A stretch of DNA of 64,000 nucleotides from Acanthochromis polyacanthus (taxonomy: Eukaryota; Chordata; Actinopteri; Pomacentridae), in assembly GCF_021347895.1 (NCBI RefSeq), contig NC_067117.1:34974067-35038066 (forward strand). The letters are read 5' to 3'. Each line of letters begins with the position of its first letter. Position 1 is the stretch's first letter. Both the position numbers and the translations under genes were made by a program. The notes beneath the pieces were generated by a model that saw only the letters and a program-made list of their open reading frames with translations, ran no database searches and was not told where the DNA came from. Shown in pieces: positions 37,195 through 49,200 of the stretch.

Positions 37195-37950
37195 GAGAAA
37201 ATGAAGCCTGGATTTTGCTACATCCTGGTCGCCATTTTGGACTTTTTGGAGCCAGTGATGTAAAAAGTGTCATCAAACAGGCTGGACCGGAGAGCAACTA
37301 GGGGCAGGACCAGTCTATGGGCGGGCCAGACTGCTGAAAGCCTCGCCCTAAAGGATCTGTCAATCATTCCAGACAAGACTGTCTATCAAGTATAGCCACG
37401 CCCCCTGGCTCCGCCAACTTTAATAATTTATTTAAAATTCAGTATTGATTTATTTTAAGATCGGCCACCTGATCTCTCATTTTGACTATGAAAACTAACG
37501 GGAAAAAAATCCTGAGCTGTAGAAAGGTAGTGTCTACGGATACGGCACTTTCCATTTGCCAGACAGATACGGACCCGTACGCTAGTCTCGCGAGTCAAGA
37601 AGCTGCTAACCACTGCAAACTGTTGAAAGGTAAGCAAAGGTTAAGGTTAGGGTCAGGTTTAGGGTCCGTACCTCCAGCGTCTACTGGGAGTCATGTGACC
37701 AGATCTCGCGTATCTGATTGGCAAATGGAAAGTATGGGTCCGTACCTCTAGCAACTACCCTGTAGAAAATCAGTCTATCAAATTTTATTTTTTCTAGTGA
37801 TGAATTAGGGTCTATGGAGCAAAAGCTTTTTGGAGCCAACCCTAGCGGACGGCGTGATATTGCAAGTTTTTGACACTTCCGGGTGGGCTTCATTTTTGGA
37901 GCCAGATGCTACATCCATCTTTATATACAGTCTATGCTTGGAATGCTGCG
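37195..37950 (+). repeat. Dispersed repeat hosting a MITE
   Basis: Sequence reading like a common teleost interspersed repeat, ending CTTTATATACAGTCTATGC near 37936. It is interrupted by the MITE at 37526-37759. The two parts flank it continuously when the MITE and one TSD copy are removed. Family not named. Confidence 0.5.
37526..37759. mobile_element. 234-bp TIR element with 9-bp target duplication
   Basis: Starts GGTAGTGTCTACGGATACGG and ends in the imperfect inverse (ACCTCTAGCAACTACC). The TIRs share the long block TTTCCATTTGCCA and extend imperfectly inward. It is flanked by the exact 9-bp repeat CTGTAGAAA (37517-37525 and 37760-37768). A 9-bp TSD fits Mutator-like elements. It includes a TTAGGG-like stretch near 37640-37660. 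Confidence 0.85.
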
Positions 37951-37959
37951 CAGTTATGA

Positions 37960-38375
37960 TCGGCGTACAGTTGTCTGTCAGTCTGTTATTCCATCTGTGT
38001 GCAACATTACTCAAAAATGGACTGAAATATTTGGATGAAATTTTCCAGAAAGGTCAGAAATGACATAAGGACCAAGTGATTAGATTTTGGCAGGGATGCG
38101 ACTTGCAGTCTGGATCCATGGATTTGTTAAAGAGTTCTGTATCATTGCCAGATAGCGGCACGGCGTCACTGTAACTATGACAAGTGAACGGTACATCAGC
38201 TACCTGCTGATGATTACATGATTCCTATCCTACTACAAATCAACGACTGCAGACTTATTGAGACTTATCTGTCGGAAATCATACAAGGAACAATTGATTA
38301 AATTCTAGGGGTGTTTCTGAGTCCCATCAATTCCCACTGCCCGCTACATATTGAGGTCACACAGTTCGGTATCTG
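37960..38375 (+). repeat. Dispersed repeat, copy C
   Basis: Third copy of the repeat in ece1 intron 9, sharing GTGCAACATTACTCAAAAATG, GGTCAGAAATGACA and GAGTCCCATCAATTCCC with copies A and B. Confidence 0.75.
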
Positions 38376-38384
38376 TACACAACA

Positions 38385-38470
38385 TACACATTATTTATTA
38401 GGATCCCCATTAGCTATACCTTTCGGTTAGCTATTCTTCCTGGGGTCCTTAAAAATTCTTGTATTTACAG
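38385..38470 (-). repeat. LINE 3'-end-like fragment
   Basis: On the minus strand this reads as a repeat tail ending in GGGGATCCTAATAAATAA, which resembles the abundant 3' ends of fish LINEs. Assignment is from memory of the motif only. Confidence 0.45.
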
Positions 38471-39986
38471 AGGATCATTACAATTAACATTTATAAACAT
38501 CATGACTGTTTAAAATTACATCAATATCATACAATCATGCAGTTAAAATCATACAATAATACATTAACAATATATTAATGGAGTTCCCATATACTTCCTC
38601 AGATTGACTTTAAATGCACAGTGATTTTTAATAATGCACAGTGTTTTTAATTCCCCATGCATAACACACTCCAGTGCTCATTGCAAGATCATTTTGTTTG
38701 TGGGTACATCTATATTAAATGGCCACATTCTATGGTGCCGTGATTTCTGATCATCAGTAACTAAGAAACAAATACTGCATTTCAAAAAAATAAGTAAATT
38801 AATGCTGCATTTCTGACAATGCCATATGGGGATGAATGAACAGCCTTGGCAGAGTACTGCACTCTGTTTTTCTTGTTCATAATGTAACCAGTGTTTCACA
38901 TTTCGTCACTTAACCCCTTACAGTAAATCTAATTGCAAAATATGTGGCTAATTTGCAGACTATGGTACTTTCCATGTGAGCAATTGTAAAGACTTCTATC
39001 TTAAAGTTTCTTAAAATTTTACATGTGTATATACTTTTTCATTTTAGCTCCGAACAGAACAAGCAGTCTCTGTAAAATCTGAAGTTCCCTTTAGTTCCAA
39101 CAGGTGGAGCTGCGTCCATCACAACAAGAAGAGAACAACTTTATACAAGAAGAATTGACTCATGATCATCAGCCAAAAACAAATGTAACAAATGTATCGG
39201 TGCCGTTTTTGTTGTTTTTTGCTCTTGTCAAATTTTTCCTCACTGTAGGTTCATTTTGTTTTTGCAAAATAACAGAAACAGCACAACCATGGCTAGACGT
39301 AGAGAGTTTTACAAAAACTAAAAAAACACAAAGAACACAAATGGAAACAACAAGCAAAACATTTTTCAAAGTTCCCACAGATGTTACTGATGTTGGAAAA
39401 ACAATAGTGACTTCACATATTATAAGTATATAGATATTTTACTGAATACTTTATACAGCCTCTACAAACTTGGTGTTTTTCACACCACTCTGCAGATGAA
39501 CTGTAGACAGATATTTTACCAAGCTGAATGTATCTTCCAACAATTTGCTGACAGCTTCCCCCTCTGCATACCATTTCTGAGCCATGCTGCATTTATTTTG
39601 CTTTGTGTTTGATTTCATTCTGTCTCTAATTTATTTCCATCGTTGTCTCCTGTCTGCTCTTACAAAACACAGAATGCAGTTTAGCCAAGAAGTCCTTGAA
39701 GTTGTGTTATATGACTGTTGGTCACATCTGAGTCACCAATGGCTTCTTTACAGAATCTAGTCCAAACATTTGATTTAGTTTTGTTTGTTTGTTTTTTTAA
39801 ATGAGACATGTAGAGGAAATTTTCTAGAGGGAACTGTGCATCATAAGAAAGTCCAAAGAAGAATTTTTATTTCATTCATTGACAAAAGAAAAAAGTACAT
39901 TTGATACAATACAAAAACAAAAGTTTGCAACTTCTGAATGAAAGAGAGCACAAAGAAAAAGAAACTGCTGTAATCAGCCTCTTTAT
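38471..39986. other. Intergenic AT-rich sequence
   Basis: No gene recognised. A frame of about 110 codons near 39104-39433 has no ATG at its start and no family features. Confidence 0.5.
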
Positions 39987-40569
39987 TAGCCTAGCCGCGC
40001 TAGACAACCCACGGCAACGAATTTAATTCTCTGCCAGGGAGGGTCTAGTTACCCTCCATAAGGCTCGAGGCTGGATTCTCCTAAAACTGGCCGGACCAAT
40101 CACCATGAAGTGTAGAGTCAGAAGGCGGGCGTAACGAAGTGACAACACAGGCGTGACGATTCTGATAGAAACAACCAGCGCACAATAAACAGTTATCTTT
40201 CGACTCGGCTTTGGCCACAGCCCTTAAAGATTTGAAGCTAAAATTCAACTTGAAAGATAAACAAAGGACGGCACCGAAGTGTTTCATTGAGAAGAAAGAC
40301 GTATTTGGACTTATGCCGACGGGATATGGCAAATCCTTAATATACCAGTTGGCTCCGCGGCTCCGCTGGTTGGGAAGCTAACGGGACTTAGCCACAATCC
40401 GCCGGTGCTCTCGGAACTACGTCAGCCTATTCGTTGCGTTGATTGGTTGTATACCTACCCAATTGCTGCAGAGGGATTTGATAGACAACCTTTTAGCCCG
40501 CCTCCCTCCCTGTCGAGCTTCCCTAGACCCTTGTGCCGTCAGAAACATGGGTGTAGCATGGCTAGGCTA
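39987..40569 (+). mobile_element. 583-bp TIR element with RecQ-helicase-like segment, copy 1
   Basis: Ends TAGCCTAGCC and GGCTAGGCTA, flanked by the 9-bp repeat CCTCTTTAT (39978-39986 and 40570-40578). A frame around 40208-40381 reads L-K-D-L-K-L-K-F-N, then K-Q-R-T-A, then V-F-G-L-M-P-T-G-Y-G-K-S, then a stop. This has the form of the Q-motif region and Walker A (motif I) of RecQ-family helicases. Only that fragment is present, so the element is non-autonomous. An identical-length copy lies inverted at 45383-45965. Confidence 0.85.
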
Positions 40570-42560
40570 CCTCTTTATTACAATCAGTTTACAATGAGCG
40601 TTTAAAACAACAAACAAAATGACCATGAAATCTGAGAGGCCTGCACAGCCACTCTGACGTACCTTGTCCACTATGAAACTCTTAATTCATTACTTTGTAT
40701 TTTCATAATATGCTGGTTTTAATTACATTTTTAAATTTGCATGTGATTTAAATTCTTTTGATTCCTTGTCTAGATTGCTCCATAAACGAATCCCTTTTAC
40801 AGAAATGCAACGTTTCATTAATTTGGTCCCAAATCTGGGTTTTATGATTTCTTCATGAGCTATGTACATAATTTGCGGAATTTAATAATTTACTACCTCA
40901 TGAATTTTCAACAATTTGAATGAATGAATGAATGAATGAAAATAAGATGTTGTTTATATGGCTTCCGGCTCTGATTCACAATTGGTTCAGTACATTTTCA
41001 CACAGGAAAGATACAAATATAATAACAATTAAGCTAAAATTATTGACTGTGAAAATAGTTGGATTTGATTTATTTATATTTTTATTTTTTGAAGTATATT
41101 TTGAACATTTCAACATAAAAAGAAAACAACAGTAACAAAAGACAATGAATAACTTGATCAAGAAGGAGTGGAAAGAAGTCAAAGCTTATCTAATCCCAAC
41201 CCTTCTCCTTACACGAAGGATTGTAAATCTGTTCTTCCTGTTTATTCAAGTACTACCATTTATAAACAACAACAACCAGAACAACAATCACAATCATAAT
41301 ACTGAACATGATTCGTAAGAAATATACACCAATATATCCATTTACATTTATACAAAAAGACAAGAAAAAGGATGTAACAATAGTAAAACACAACAGAAGG
41401 AAAAGACCCAACTAACAATACACAAAAATAAATACAGAAAACAATTCATTAAAAAAAAGAAATCATTAACAAAGCAATAACAAAACCTGTGCACACCCAG
41501 TGATTGTCACACCCTCATTTCATCCCTGTATCCTGTGACAACATTATCTTTATATTCTGTTCTAAACTGTTGCATGTTTGAACGTTGCTTTATCTTTTCA
41601 CTCAGGCTGTTCCAGAGTCCCACAGAATGAAATGCAGAATCATTTTCTGTTTCCACAGATTTTGTTCATTCTGAAGTTCTTAATTGATATCCCTCTTCTC
41701 AATCCAACAGTTTCTGTATATTTTGTGGCAAAACATTATTTTTTGCTTTGCACGTGATTTGTGCAGTTTCTAATTTCACTATATCTGTAAATCTGAATCC
41801 TTGTGACTGTAATTATTACCCCTGATCTCTACACAGTTACTCTGCTGGTTGATGAACTTTGGAGAAATACACAGGAAATAGGATCCGTCTTCTGACTGAG
41901 AGCATATAAAGTTCAGAGAGTGTAGGAATTAATTTATGATATACTTTATTATTGTTTTAGTGGGGAAAGTAAAAGTACATTGACGGCTGTCTTTTAAAAA
42001 AAATATAGTCCAAAAAAATGCAAACCGTATTTTAAATTCAATTTTAAAACTGTCATTCGTTATAATATTTTGATTGCATAATTTTTTAAGTTTGAAAGCT
42101 TCCGTGTACCGCTAGAGGGAGCTCGCGGACTACCAGTGGTACGAGGGCCATAGCTTGAGAAGCACTGCTCTAGATAAAAGCAGCCCATTACACATCCAAT
42201 CTAGTGTAAACCAAATTCATCTTGACACAGTAAACTTTCAGTCGCGTAAAGCATTTTTCCTTCAAACATTTTGTTTGTAGACCCCGGTTTGTTGTCGGTG
42301 GCTTTGTTGACGAAGAAAGTTTGTTTGCTTTGAGTCGATCATAAACATTTAACCCTCTGGCATTCTTTGGAAGTAGAAAAACATTCTGTTATTTTTTTTA
42401 AAACCACAACTATCAGAAGAATTTCTACTGTGCAGCTAATCCTTTCAACTTTATAAATAAAAAATGAAATGTAAACATGAGCAAAACTGAAGTAAAATGC
42501 ATGTGAAAAATAAACATATGCCATTAATTTAATTTAATTTAATTTCGACAGATTGTAAAT
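40570..42560. other. Intergenic region with repeat debris before eif4g3
   Basis: AT-rich. It holds a TGAA tetranucleotide run (about 40917-40940), stretches near 41155-41220 and 41560-41700 that read like fish LINE tails, a hAT-like end at about 42085-42165 (minus strand, beginning CAGTGCTTCTCAA) and a TTTAA tandem near 42526-42545. No gene recognised. Confidence 0.45.
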
Positions 42561-42639
42561 TATTGTGTAGTCCAACCTATTCTGTAGAAAATGATGACTG
42601 CTTGATCGAAGGGTCGTTGATTAGCCGAGCGATTCCGTA

Positions 42640-43086
42640 ACTGGCCGAGAATTGCCGAATCATCTGTCCTGCCCGGACTGTTGGAAGCGGCCGCAACGCC
42701 ATGTTGGCGAAGTGTCTCATCTCTGTGAGAAAAAAATGATAGAAAACATACTTGCCGAGAAGAAAAGGTAGATCGCCGAGGGAGGTCGAAGATCGCGGCG
42801 ATTATTTCGTTTGAAAGAAACGAACCGAGCCGGATCCGCAGAGGTTCCGGACGGGCGAGGGAGGCTAAACCTCCCACCGTCCCCATGAATAGCACCGCTG
42901 ATCCGAACAGCGACTTTCCATGAAAAAAGACGTTTGTGTTGCTATTCGAGCTTCGTTATCCCACTTCGTTAAAGGGATTTGGGGCCTGCTTCAAGAATCT
43001 GCTACGCTTGCTTTATGCATGCAAGCTAGGCGTTGTTTGTATCAGTATTTATTAAGGTATTGTTTTTATTTGTTGATTTTTTTGCG
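42640..43086 (+). promoter_or_regulatory. eif4g3: CpG-rich promoter and 5' UTR of eif4g3
   Basis: CpG-dense island in an AT-rich neighbourhood, directly upstream of the first eif4g3 coding exon. It includes GCGGCCGC near 42690 and a GCCATGTTGGCG element (42700-42711) resembling a YY1-type site. No TATA box was found near the start. TATA-less CpG promoters are usual for translation factor genes. Confidence 0.6.
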
Positions 43087-43262
43087 ATGAGTTTGCCACC
43101 GAAAGTGGTCCCCAAACCCGCCGCTGTCGCAGTTAGCGGACCTGGAAGTGGCCCCTCTCCGTCGAGCCAACTGCGGGCTACCCTGACCTCCGTGTCTCTG
43201 CCGCCGGGAGCCCCAGCAGCTCCTCAGCCGGGCGCTGTACCGCCACCTCAGTATCCTTTGAC
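43087..43262 (+). CDS. eif4g3: eif4g3 coding exon 1
   Basis: From ATG 43087: M-S-L-P-P-K-V-V-P-K then a Pro/Ala/Ser-rich stretch. I end it at 43262 (GTGGGT donor), because phase 2 here gives an open frame into the next exon. A second donor at 43267 (GTAACA) would change the frame. No in-frame start upstream fits better in the CpG-rich leader. Confidence 0.7.
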
Positions 43263-46200
43263 GTGGGTAACATGGAAAATGCTTGGGATTTTATGCATTT
43301 AACTTTCTATTATGACAGTATCACACATTACTTTTGCATTAGTGACAGATAATAGGGGTTGGATGTGGGAATGATGGTTTCGTTTGGAGGGAGCAGGGAG
43401 GGGAGGGGACAATTAGCTAGCTAAGTGTGCTAACTTTAGCTTATCAAGCCGGTTGTCAAAGCTAACGGAAATACCAGTTTGATTTTGGGGAGTTGACGCC
43501 ACACCATTGCTTCTACGCACATTTGTGCTTTAATATGGCTGTCAGTTGAATAAAGTCTCATCATAATGATATTACAGTAGCATTATTTGCTGTAGGGAAG
43601 CTCCACGACCGGCAAGCTTCTACACCGGTTACCGGCTTTGTTCAGTTTGGGTTGTTGACTAGCAAGGTGCATTAGCCTAGTTAATGTGCTGTGCCAGCTA
43701 GCTAAATTAAGGGTATGGCTAGCAAGTGCACAAGTCACTAGATGTAGCGTCGCAGAGCAGTAGAGCTCCATCCATTTCAGGGTGACGACCTGTGGCTTTT
43801 TAACGTAATGGGGCTAATGTTAGCCAGTACAAGGCCCGGTTTGTGGCAATTGCACGTCTTTTTCAATTTAACATAACATTAGCTTTTGAAGGGGTGCTAC
43901 TATGCACCTTGACAGGCCTGTCGGTGCCAGCGTTGAGCTACCAGAATGACAGCTGCCCGAAAATTAGCTTGGCAGTTTCATTAGGGTCTTGACAGATAAT
44001 AACGTATAGATTGGTACTGCCGATTTGTTAAAAGCGTAATCGTCCAAGAAACCTGCTTTAAATGCTTGTCGAGTATTACACCAACATAGTCGTTTCTGTT
44101 TTTCTGCGTTTTTTCTAGAAATGTGTCGGTATATAATATCATGCACTGTGTACTTCTGTCAGCCCTTCATGTTAAGGGCTTTTGCTAGCGCTGCCCCAAA
44201 CAATACCTTTACCTTTGAGCTTACTAAGGTATGGCCCAGTATCACTCTACCCTACTTTTGGTGGGTGAAGTCACTGTGGTTATGTCACCTCCTGTTTTAT
44301 TTACAGCATGGTGTCAGCAGTAGTGTGAGAGAGAGGATTAAGTTGATGTCTCCTGCCTGCCAGTGGCAGAAGGACGTGTCTTGTGATCTGACAGCTTCTG
44401 TTGTGGCTTAGCTTTGGGGTGTGATGTCTCAACCTGATTTCCTGCCACCCAAGATCACAGCCGCCCTGTGTTTTTGACATCTGTAAGGGGCAGTAGGTAG
44501 CTGTTTGCAGCAGGTGACGGTATGCAGCCCTCTCTTGTTTGCAGTATGTTGTGATGTCTTTGAGTTGTCTGTGAGTCACATGAGTAAACAAACACGGCCC
44601 GGAAGATAATGCTGTCCTTAGCTTTTGTGCCATGTCCTCTTTTGACTCTCACAGTGTTTGAGATGACTGTTAAATTTCTTTAACCTACTTTCAACTGTAT
44701 GGTAATAAGTGCCTTCCATTTGAGTACAGAACTGTGCCCTCTTCATTTGCCTAGTGGATACCGATGTACAAAATTAATAGAATATTGCTAAATATTTCTC
44801 TCCTAAAGTTGGAGACATCGCAGCTCTTGGCCATTGTCATTTTATCTGACTTTTTTGTAACTTTGGTGCTAAATTGATCTGTTTTCTGTGCAACATTTTA
44901 GATTTTTTTTACACCTCTTGATGACATTGTACCAATTGTAGGTGTAAATGTCATCCAAATAACACATCTGTTTATTTCTTGAGGCTAATTCTTGTTGCCA
45001 TTGTTTTATAAACTGCCAATAATAGTTCATGGTTAACTACAGTTTGACAATATTTTCTGGAGCTGGAGATATTATAAATCTTGTTCAGTGTAATTCAATC
45101 AAATACACTAGAAGATGTGTTGATATTATTTCCACAACTGTATCCTTTGGAGTTTTAGGGGAAAGTATTGTGTACTTTTGAAAGTACACTACTTTCAGGT
45201 CAATCCAAATGGTGCAGCTGGACCACAAATAAATCTTACTTTTATAAAGTTAATCATATTAGTTTTGTTGTTAACAATGCAAATAAAGGCCTTGTTGTTC
45301 CAACTGGGAGGTAATTTCAGAGCTTGTATTTGGCAGTGCTGTTGAATTATACTGGATTTTATTGAATATACACTGTGTTTCATAGCCTAGCCATGCTACA
45401 CCCATGTTTCTGACGGCACAAGGGTCTAGGGAAGCTCGACAGGGAGGGAGGCGGGCTAAAAGGTTGTCTATCAAATCCCTCTGCAGCAATTGGGTAGGTA
45501 TACAACCAATCAACGCAGCGAATAGGCTGACGTAGTTCCGAGAGCACCGGCGGATTGTGGCTAAGTCCCATTAGCTTCCCAACCAGCGGAGCCGCGGAGC
45601 CAACTGGTATATTAAGGATTTGCCATATCCCGTCGGCATAAGTCCAAATACATCTTTCTTCTCAATGAAACACTTCAGTGCCGTCCTTTGTTTATCTTTC
45701 AAGTTGAATTTTAGCTTCAAATCTTTAAGGGCTGTGGCCAAAGCCGAGTGGAAAGATAACTGTTTATTGTGCGCCGGTTGTTTCTGTCAGAATCGTCACG
45801 CCTCTGTCGTCACTTAGTTATGCCCGCCTTCTGACTCTACACTTCATGGTGATTGGTCCGGCCAGTTTTAGGAGAATCCAACCTCGAGCCTTATGGAGGG
45901 TAACTTGACCCTCCCTGGCAGAGAATTAAATTCGTTGCCGTGGGTTGTCTAGCGCGGCTAGGCTGTGTGTTTCATATAATCAAGTATGATTTATTCTTGC
46001 AAAGCATAACCATCTGTGCAGTGGATAGGGAGTTTACCATAACAAATTGTAGCAGTATCAATTCAGTGAAGTTACAATAAAATTAGACTATGCTAATATG
46101 TCACGAGACCTGCATCCTGCTAGCAAGATCCCCATGATGTGTTCATGGACTCCCAGTGTTGCCACTAGTCTGACCTCTTACACTCCCAAGACCTCTGAGG

Positions 46201-49200
46201 CCAGCAGTGTGGGAGCATGTCACTCTCTGTCTGGCCTGGACTCCTGGTGTATGGGAATTCCCTATTGGAAGATGTCGCTGTGCATGTTTGTGGAGTCCTG
46301 ACATGCACAGGGGGTTGAGAGAGGCATGATGGTGAAGTGTGTGTGCATGCATTTTTGCGTGTAGTGGGGGTTTGTTTCTGTTCCTGGTTTCCAGAGAGAC
46401 ACCAAGCGCATGTGTCTGCTGCTGCACTTGCCAGACAATAGCACTGCTGCTTAGCATTCAGAGTGAGAGGCCAAGGTGGCGCTTCCCACCATCTGCCAAC
46501 AAAGGCCCAGGTCACCCAGCCTGCCTTAGCCCTCCCTCATTTCCTTCAGTCCCCCCCAGCTCACCTCACCCCACTGCTTGCCCAGCTGGAAAAACTGAGG
46601 GCTTCTCCCCATTTCCCCCCCTCTCTCCTCTCTGTGCACCCCCTCCACCCCCTCAGCTTTCATGCTCACAGTATACTACTTTCATCTTTCTTTGAAAAGG
46701 CTTGTTCCCTTTCTTCTCACACAAACTTTGCTAGTTCTAAAAATTCTTCATTCTTCTGAGTTGTGTGCTCACAAAACTGTGAGAGCATTTTCCAGTAAAG
46801 AGGAGCAAAGTCTAATGCAACCAGTGAGCCTGGTATGCAGTCACACTCACTGATAGGTATGCAGTATAGCTACGTAACATATGTACCCAGCTGGGAGGTC
46901 ACACAGCATAGTAGTCCTGTATTTCAGGACAGGTGTGTGCAGCCTGCATGAGAAGATATTCTCATGAGCATACTCACTGTGGGATGTTATAAATAAACTG
47001 CTGAGTTGTTATGAGCCAGCATGCAGGACTGTTCTTTCCAGAGAGGGAGTGGCCTGTTGAAGAAGACGTCCTGCACGCTGTCAGTTCTCACTCAGCATTT
47101 GAATCTGAAGCAAGTTCAGATGTTTTTTTTCTGTATTTACTCGAGCAAAATCGTTTTGAATGCATCCCATAATTAGTGACAGCTTCTGATGAGCAGATTG
47201 CTATCAAATAGTACAATACTCGATATTTACAATGAACAGTGTTTGGAGAGCCATCCCACCCACACAGTGATGCTGAAGTTCAGAATATGTATGTAGACTT
47301 TCCAGAAAGAAACACTCCAACCTTTTGACAGTACAGTCCTAATATTTGTCAGCTGAGGCATTTGCGTTTTGCTTTCCAAATGTAAAAATGCAATGCAGCA
47401 TGAGCCGTTAGAATATGCTACAGCCGTACAGATGATTCACTTGTGTGCAGTTGTAAAGGGGTTTTCAGTTCGATAGTTTCAGGAAGTTGCTACCATGAAC
47501 AGCTAGTCATGCTTGGTAACCTTTTCAATCGCATCTCTTTTCTTGCCGGTACTGATTGTTCCTTGTCATACGTTGTTCTTGTACATAGATGTCATTTTAT
47601 GCTAACAGAAGGAGTGAATAGGTACTGTTTGTTAACACCATTTGCTTGTTTTTTGTCAACTGGGTTAGTATTCAGTCTTGTAGTACTGCAGTCTGTCTTC
47701 AGTGCTGCTCCTGTTTTAAACATAAACCAGTAATCGAGTGATAAAGTATTCCTGGCTGCTTTCTGACTGCTGGCCTGTGTTCCAGCTTCCGCCACAGAGT
47801 ATTCCAGCAAATTCTTCATTTATTGCTTATTTTTTGATAATTTGTCTAATAAAAAAAAACACATACAGCACAAGTCATCACACATTACATTCAACAAAAT
47901 GTATTTTTTTAAGTAGATGTCACTGGAAACAAGGCCTAGACTTTGTCCACTATGGTTACCAAGTAACTGTAAGTAAGGGCTGTAGTTTTCACACCTTTAA
48001 ATGCACCTTGGCAGCATTTCAGAAATACAAACAAACTGTGCAGTGTTGCTACTAGCTGCTAATGGATTTTTGCCCTTCAATGAGTATACAGTGTAGACAT
48101 ATTGTTGAAAAGAATCCTGTTTCTTTCACAAGGGTACAATGTCTCATTTTCAGATCATTATTAAAAATGAAACCAGCAGACTGAACATCAGCAAATTTTA
48201 AAGTGACGTTAGGACTGACTCTTAAATAAATAGATGAATCCCTTTTTTGTGCAAATATTACATAACTGTCTCCTTTCGTTTATTAACCTTTTATTCTCCA
48301 TCTATTCATTCATTATGACTAAGTGATTTTAGTCACTGAAATCTGCATCAAGTGGTAACTTAAATGTGGATTTGTCTTGGATTTGTCTTGAAAAGAGCAT
48401 GTAGAAGTAGTAGTAGTAATGTGATATTTACATGTTTTTGCATGGATCTCCTTAGAGTTACAGGTTGACTGCCTACTCCCTTAATTTAAAATAAAAACAA
48501 ATGGAGTTGGTGCTATAGGCATCCAGAACCATTGTTGCTTAAGATTTGGTTTGTTAGGGCTGAATCCACCAACCTACCACCTATTGTTCATACTCTAGTG
48601 AAAGAGCAGTCTCAGCAACAGCAGGCAGGCAGTGAGAGCTTTGTGAGCTTCGCTTTTATCCAACACTGTGCATGTGTGCGTGTGTGTGCGCGTGTGTGTG
48701 AGTGGCCAGTGAGCCAGCAGGGAGAAGCAGGGTTTGTATCTGCACCATCTGGCCCGTCTCCACTCACTTCCTGTGCCTTCACTTTGAGCCCACTGCACTG
48801 AGATTTCCAGGTAGTCTGCTTCATTCTAATGACACATAGCAGCTTCTTTCAGGTCTGTGTGAAATGTAGGCCATAGTTATGTGAAATCACACTGTTTGCC
48901 ATGTGAAAGAAACTGCATATGTGTAGTCGCCATGCAGACAGACCAACTAAATCAGCAAAAGAAACACTCTCCTCTCAGTCTGACCTCTCATGTCTCTTTT
49001 TCTTGGATGTTTCATGTGATTTATTTTGAAGTTTTGTTGTTATCTTTATAGCCCTGATCCAGTCATTTATTCAGTAATAGCAGATTACAGTTTATTGAGA
49101 TGTATCATCCTCTTGATCACACCCCTGCTATTTGTAAGGCTGTAACTCCTTCTGTCTACCCCTTTCTCTCTCGCACACATACTCAGCACTTAAGTGGCTT

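Noticed and set aside
39104..39433. Open frame of about 110 codons between the genes
   Set aside because: Starts with GTG, not ATG; no domain; AT-rich repeat-like composition.
40917..40940. TGAA tandem as a possible CRISPR-like or regulatory array
   Set aside because: A simple microsatellite without spacers.
42560..42895. Minus-strand frame across the eif4g3 CpG island
   Set aside because: No recognisable protein features; CpG-rich promoter DNA often lacks stops. A bidirectional transcript cannot be excluded.
45620..45817. Plus-strand frame in the second helicase-fragment element
   Set aside because: It is the antisense of the helicase-like frame and appears equally in copy 1; a shadow frame.
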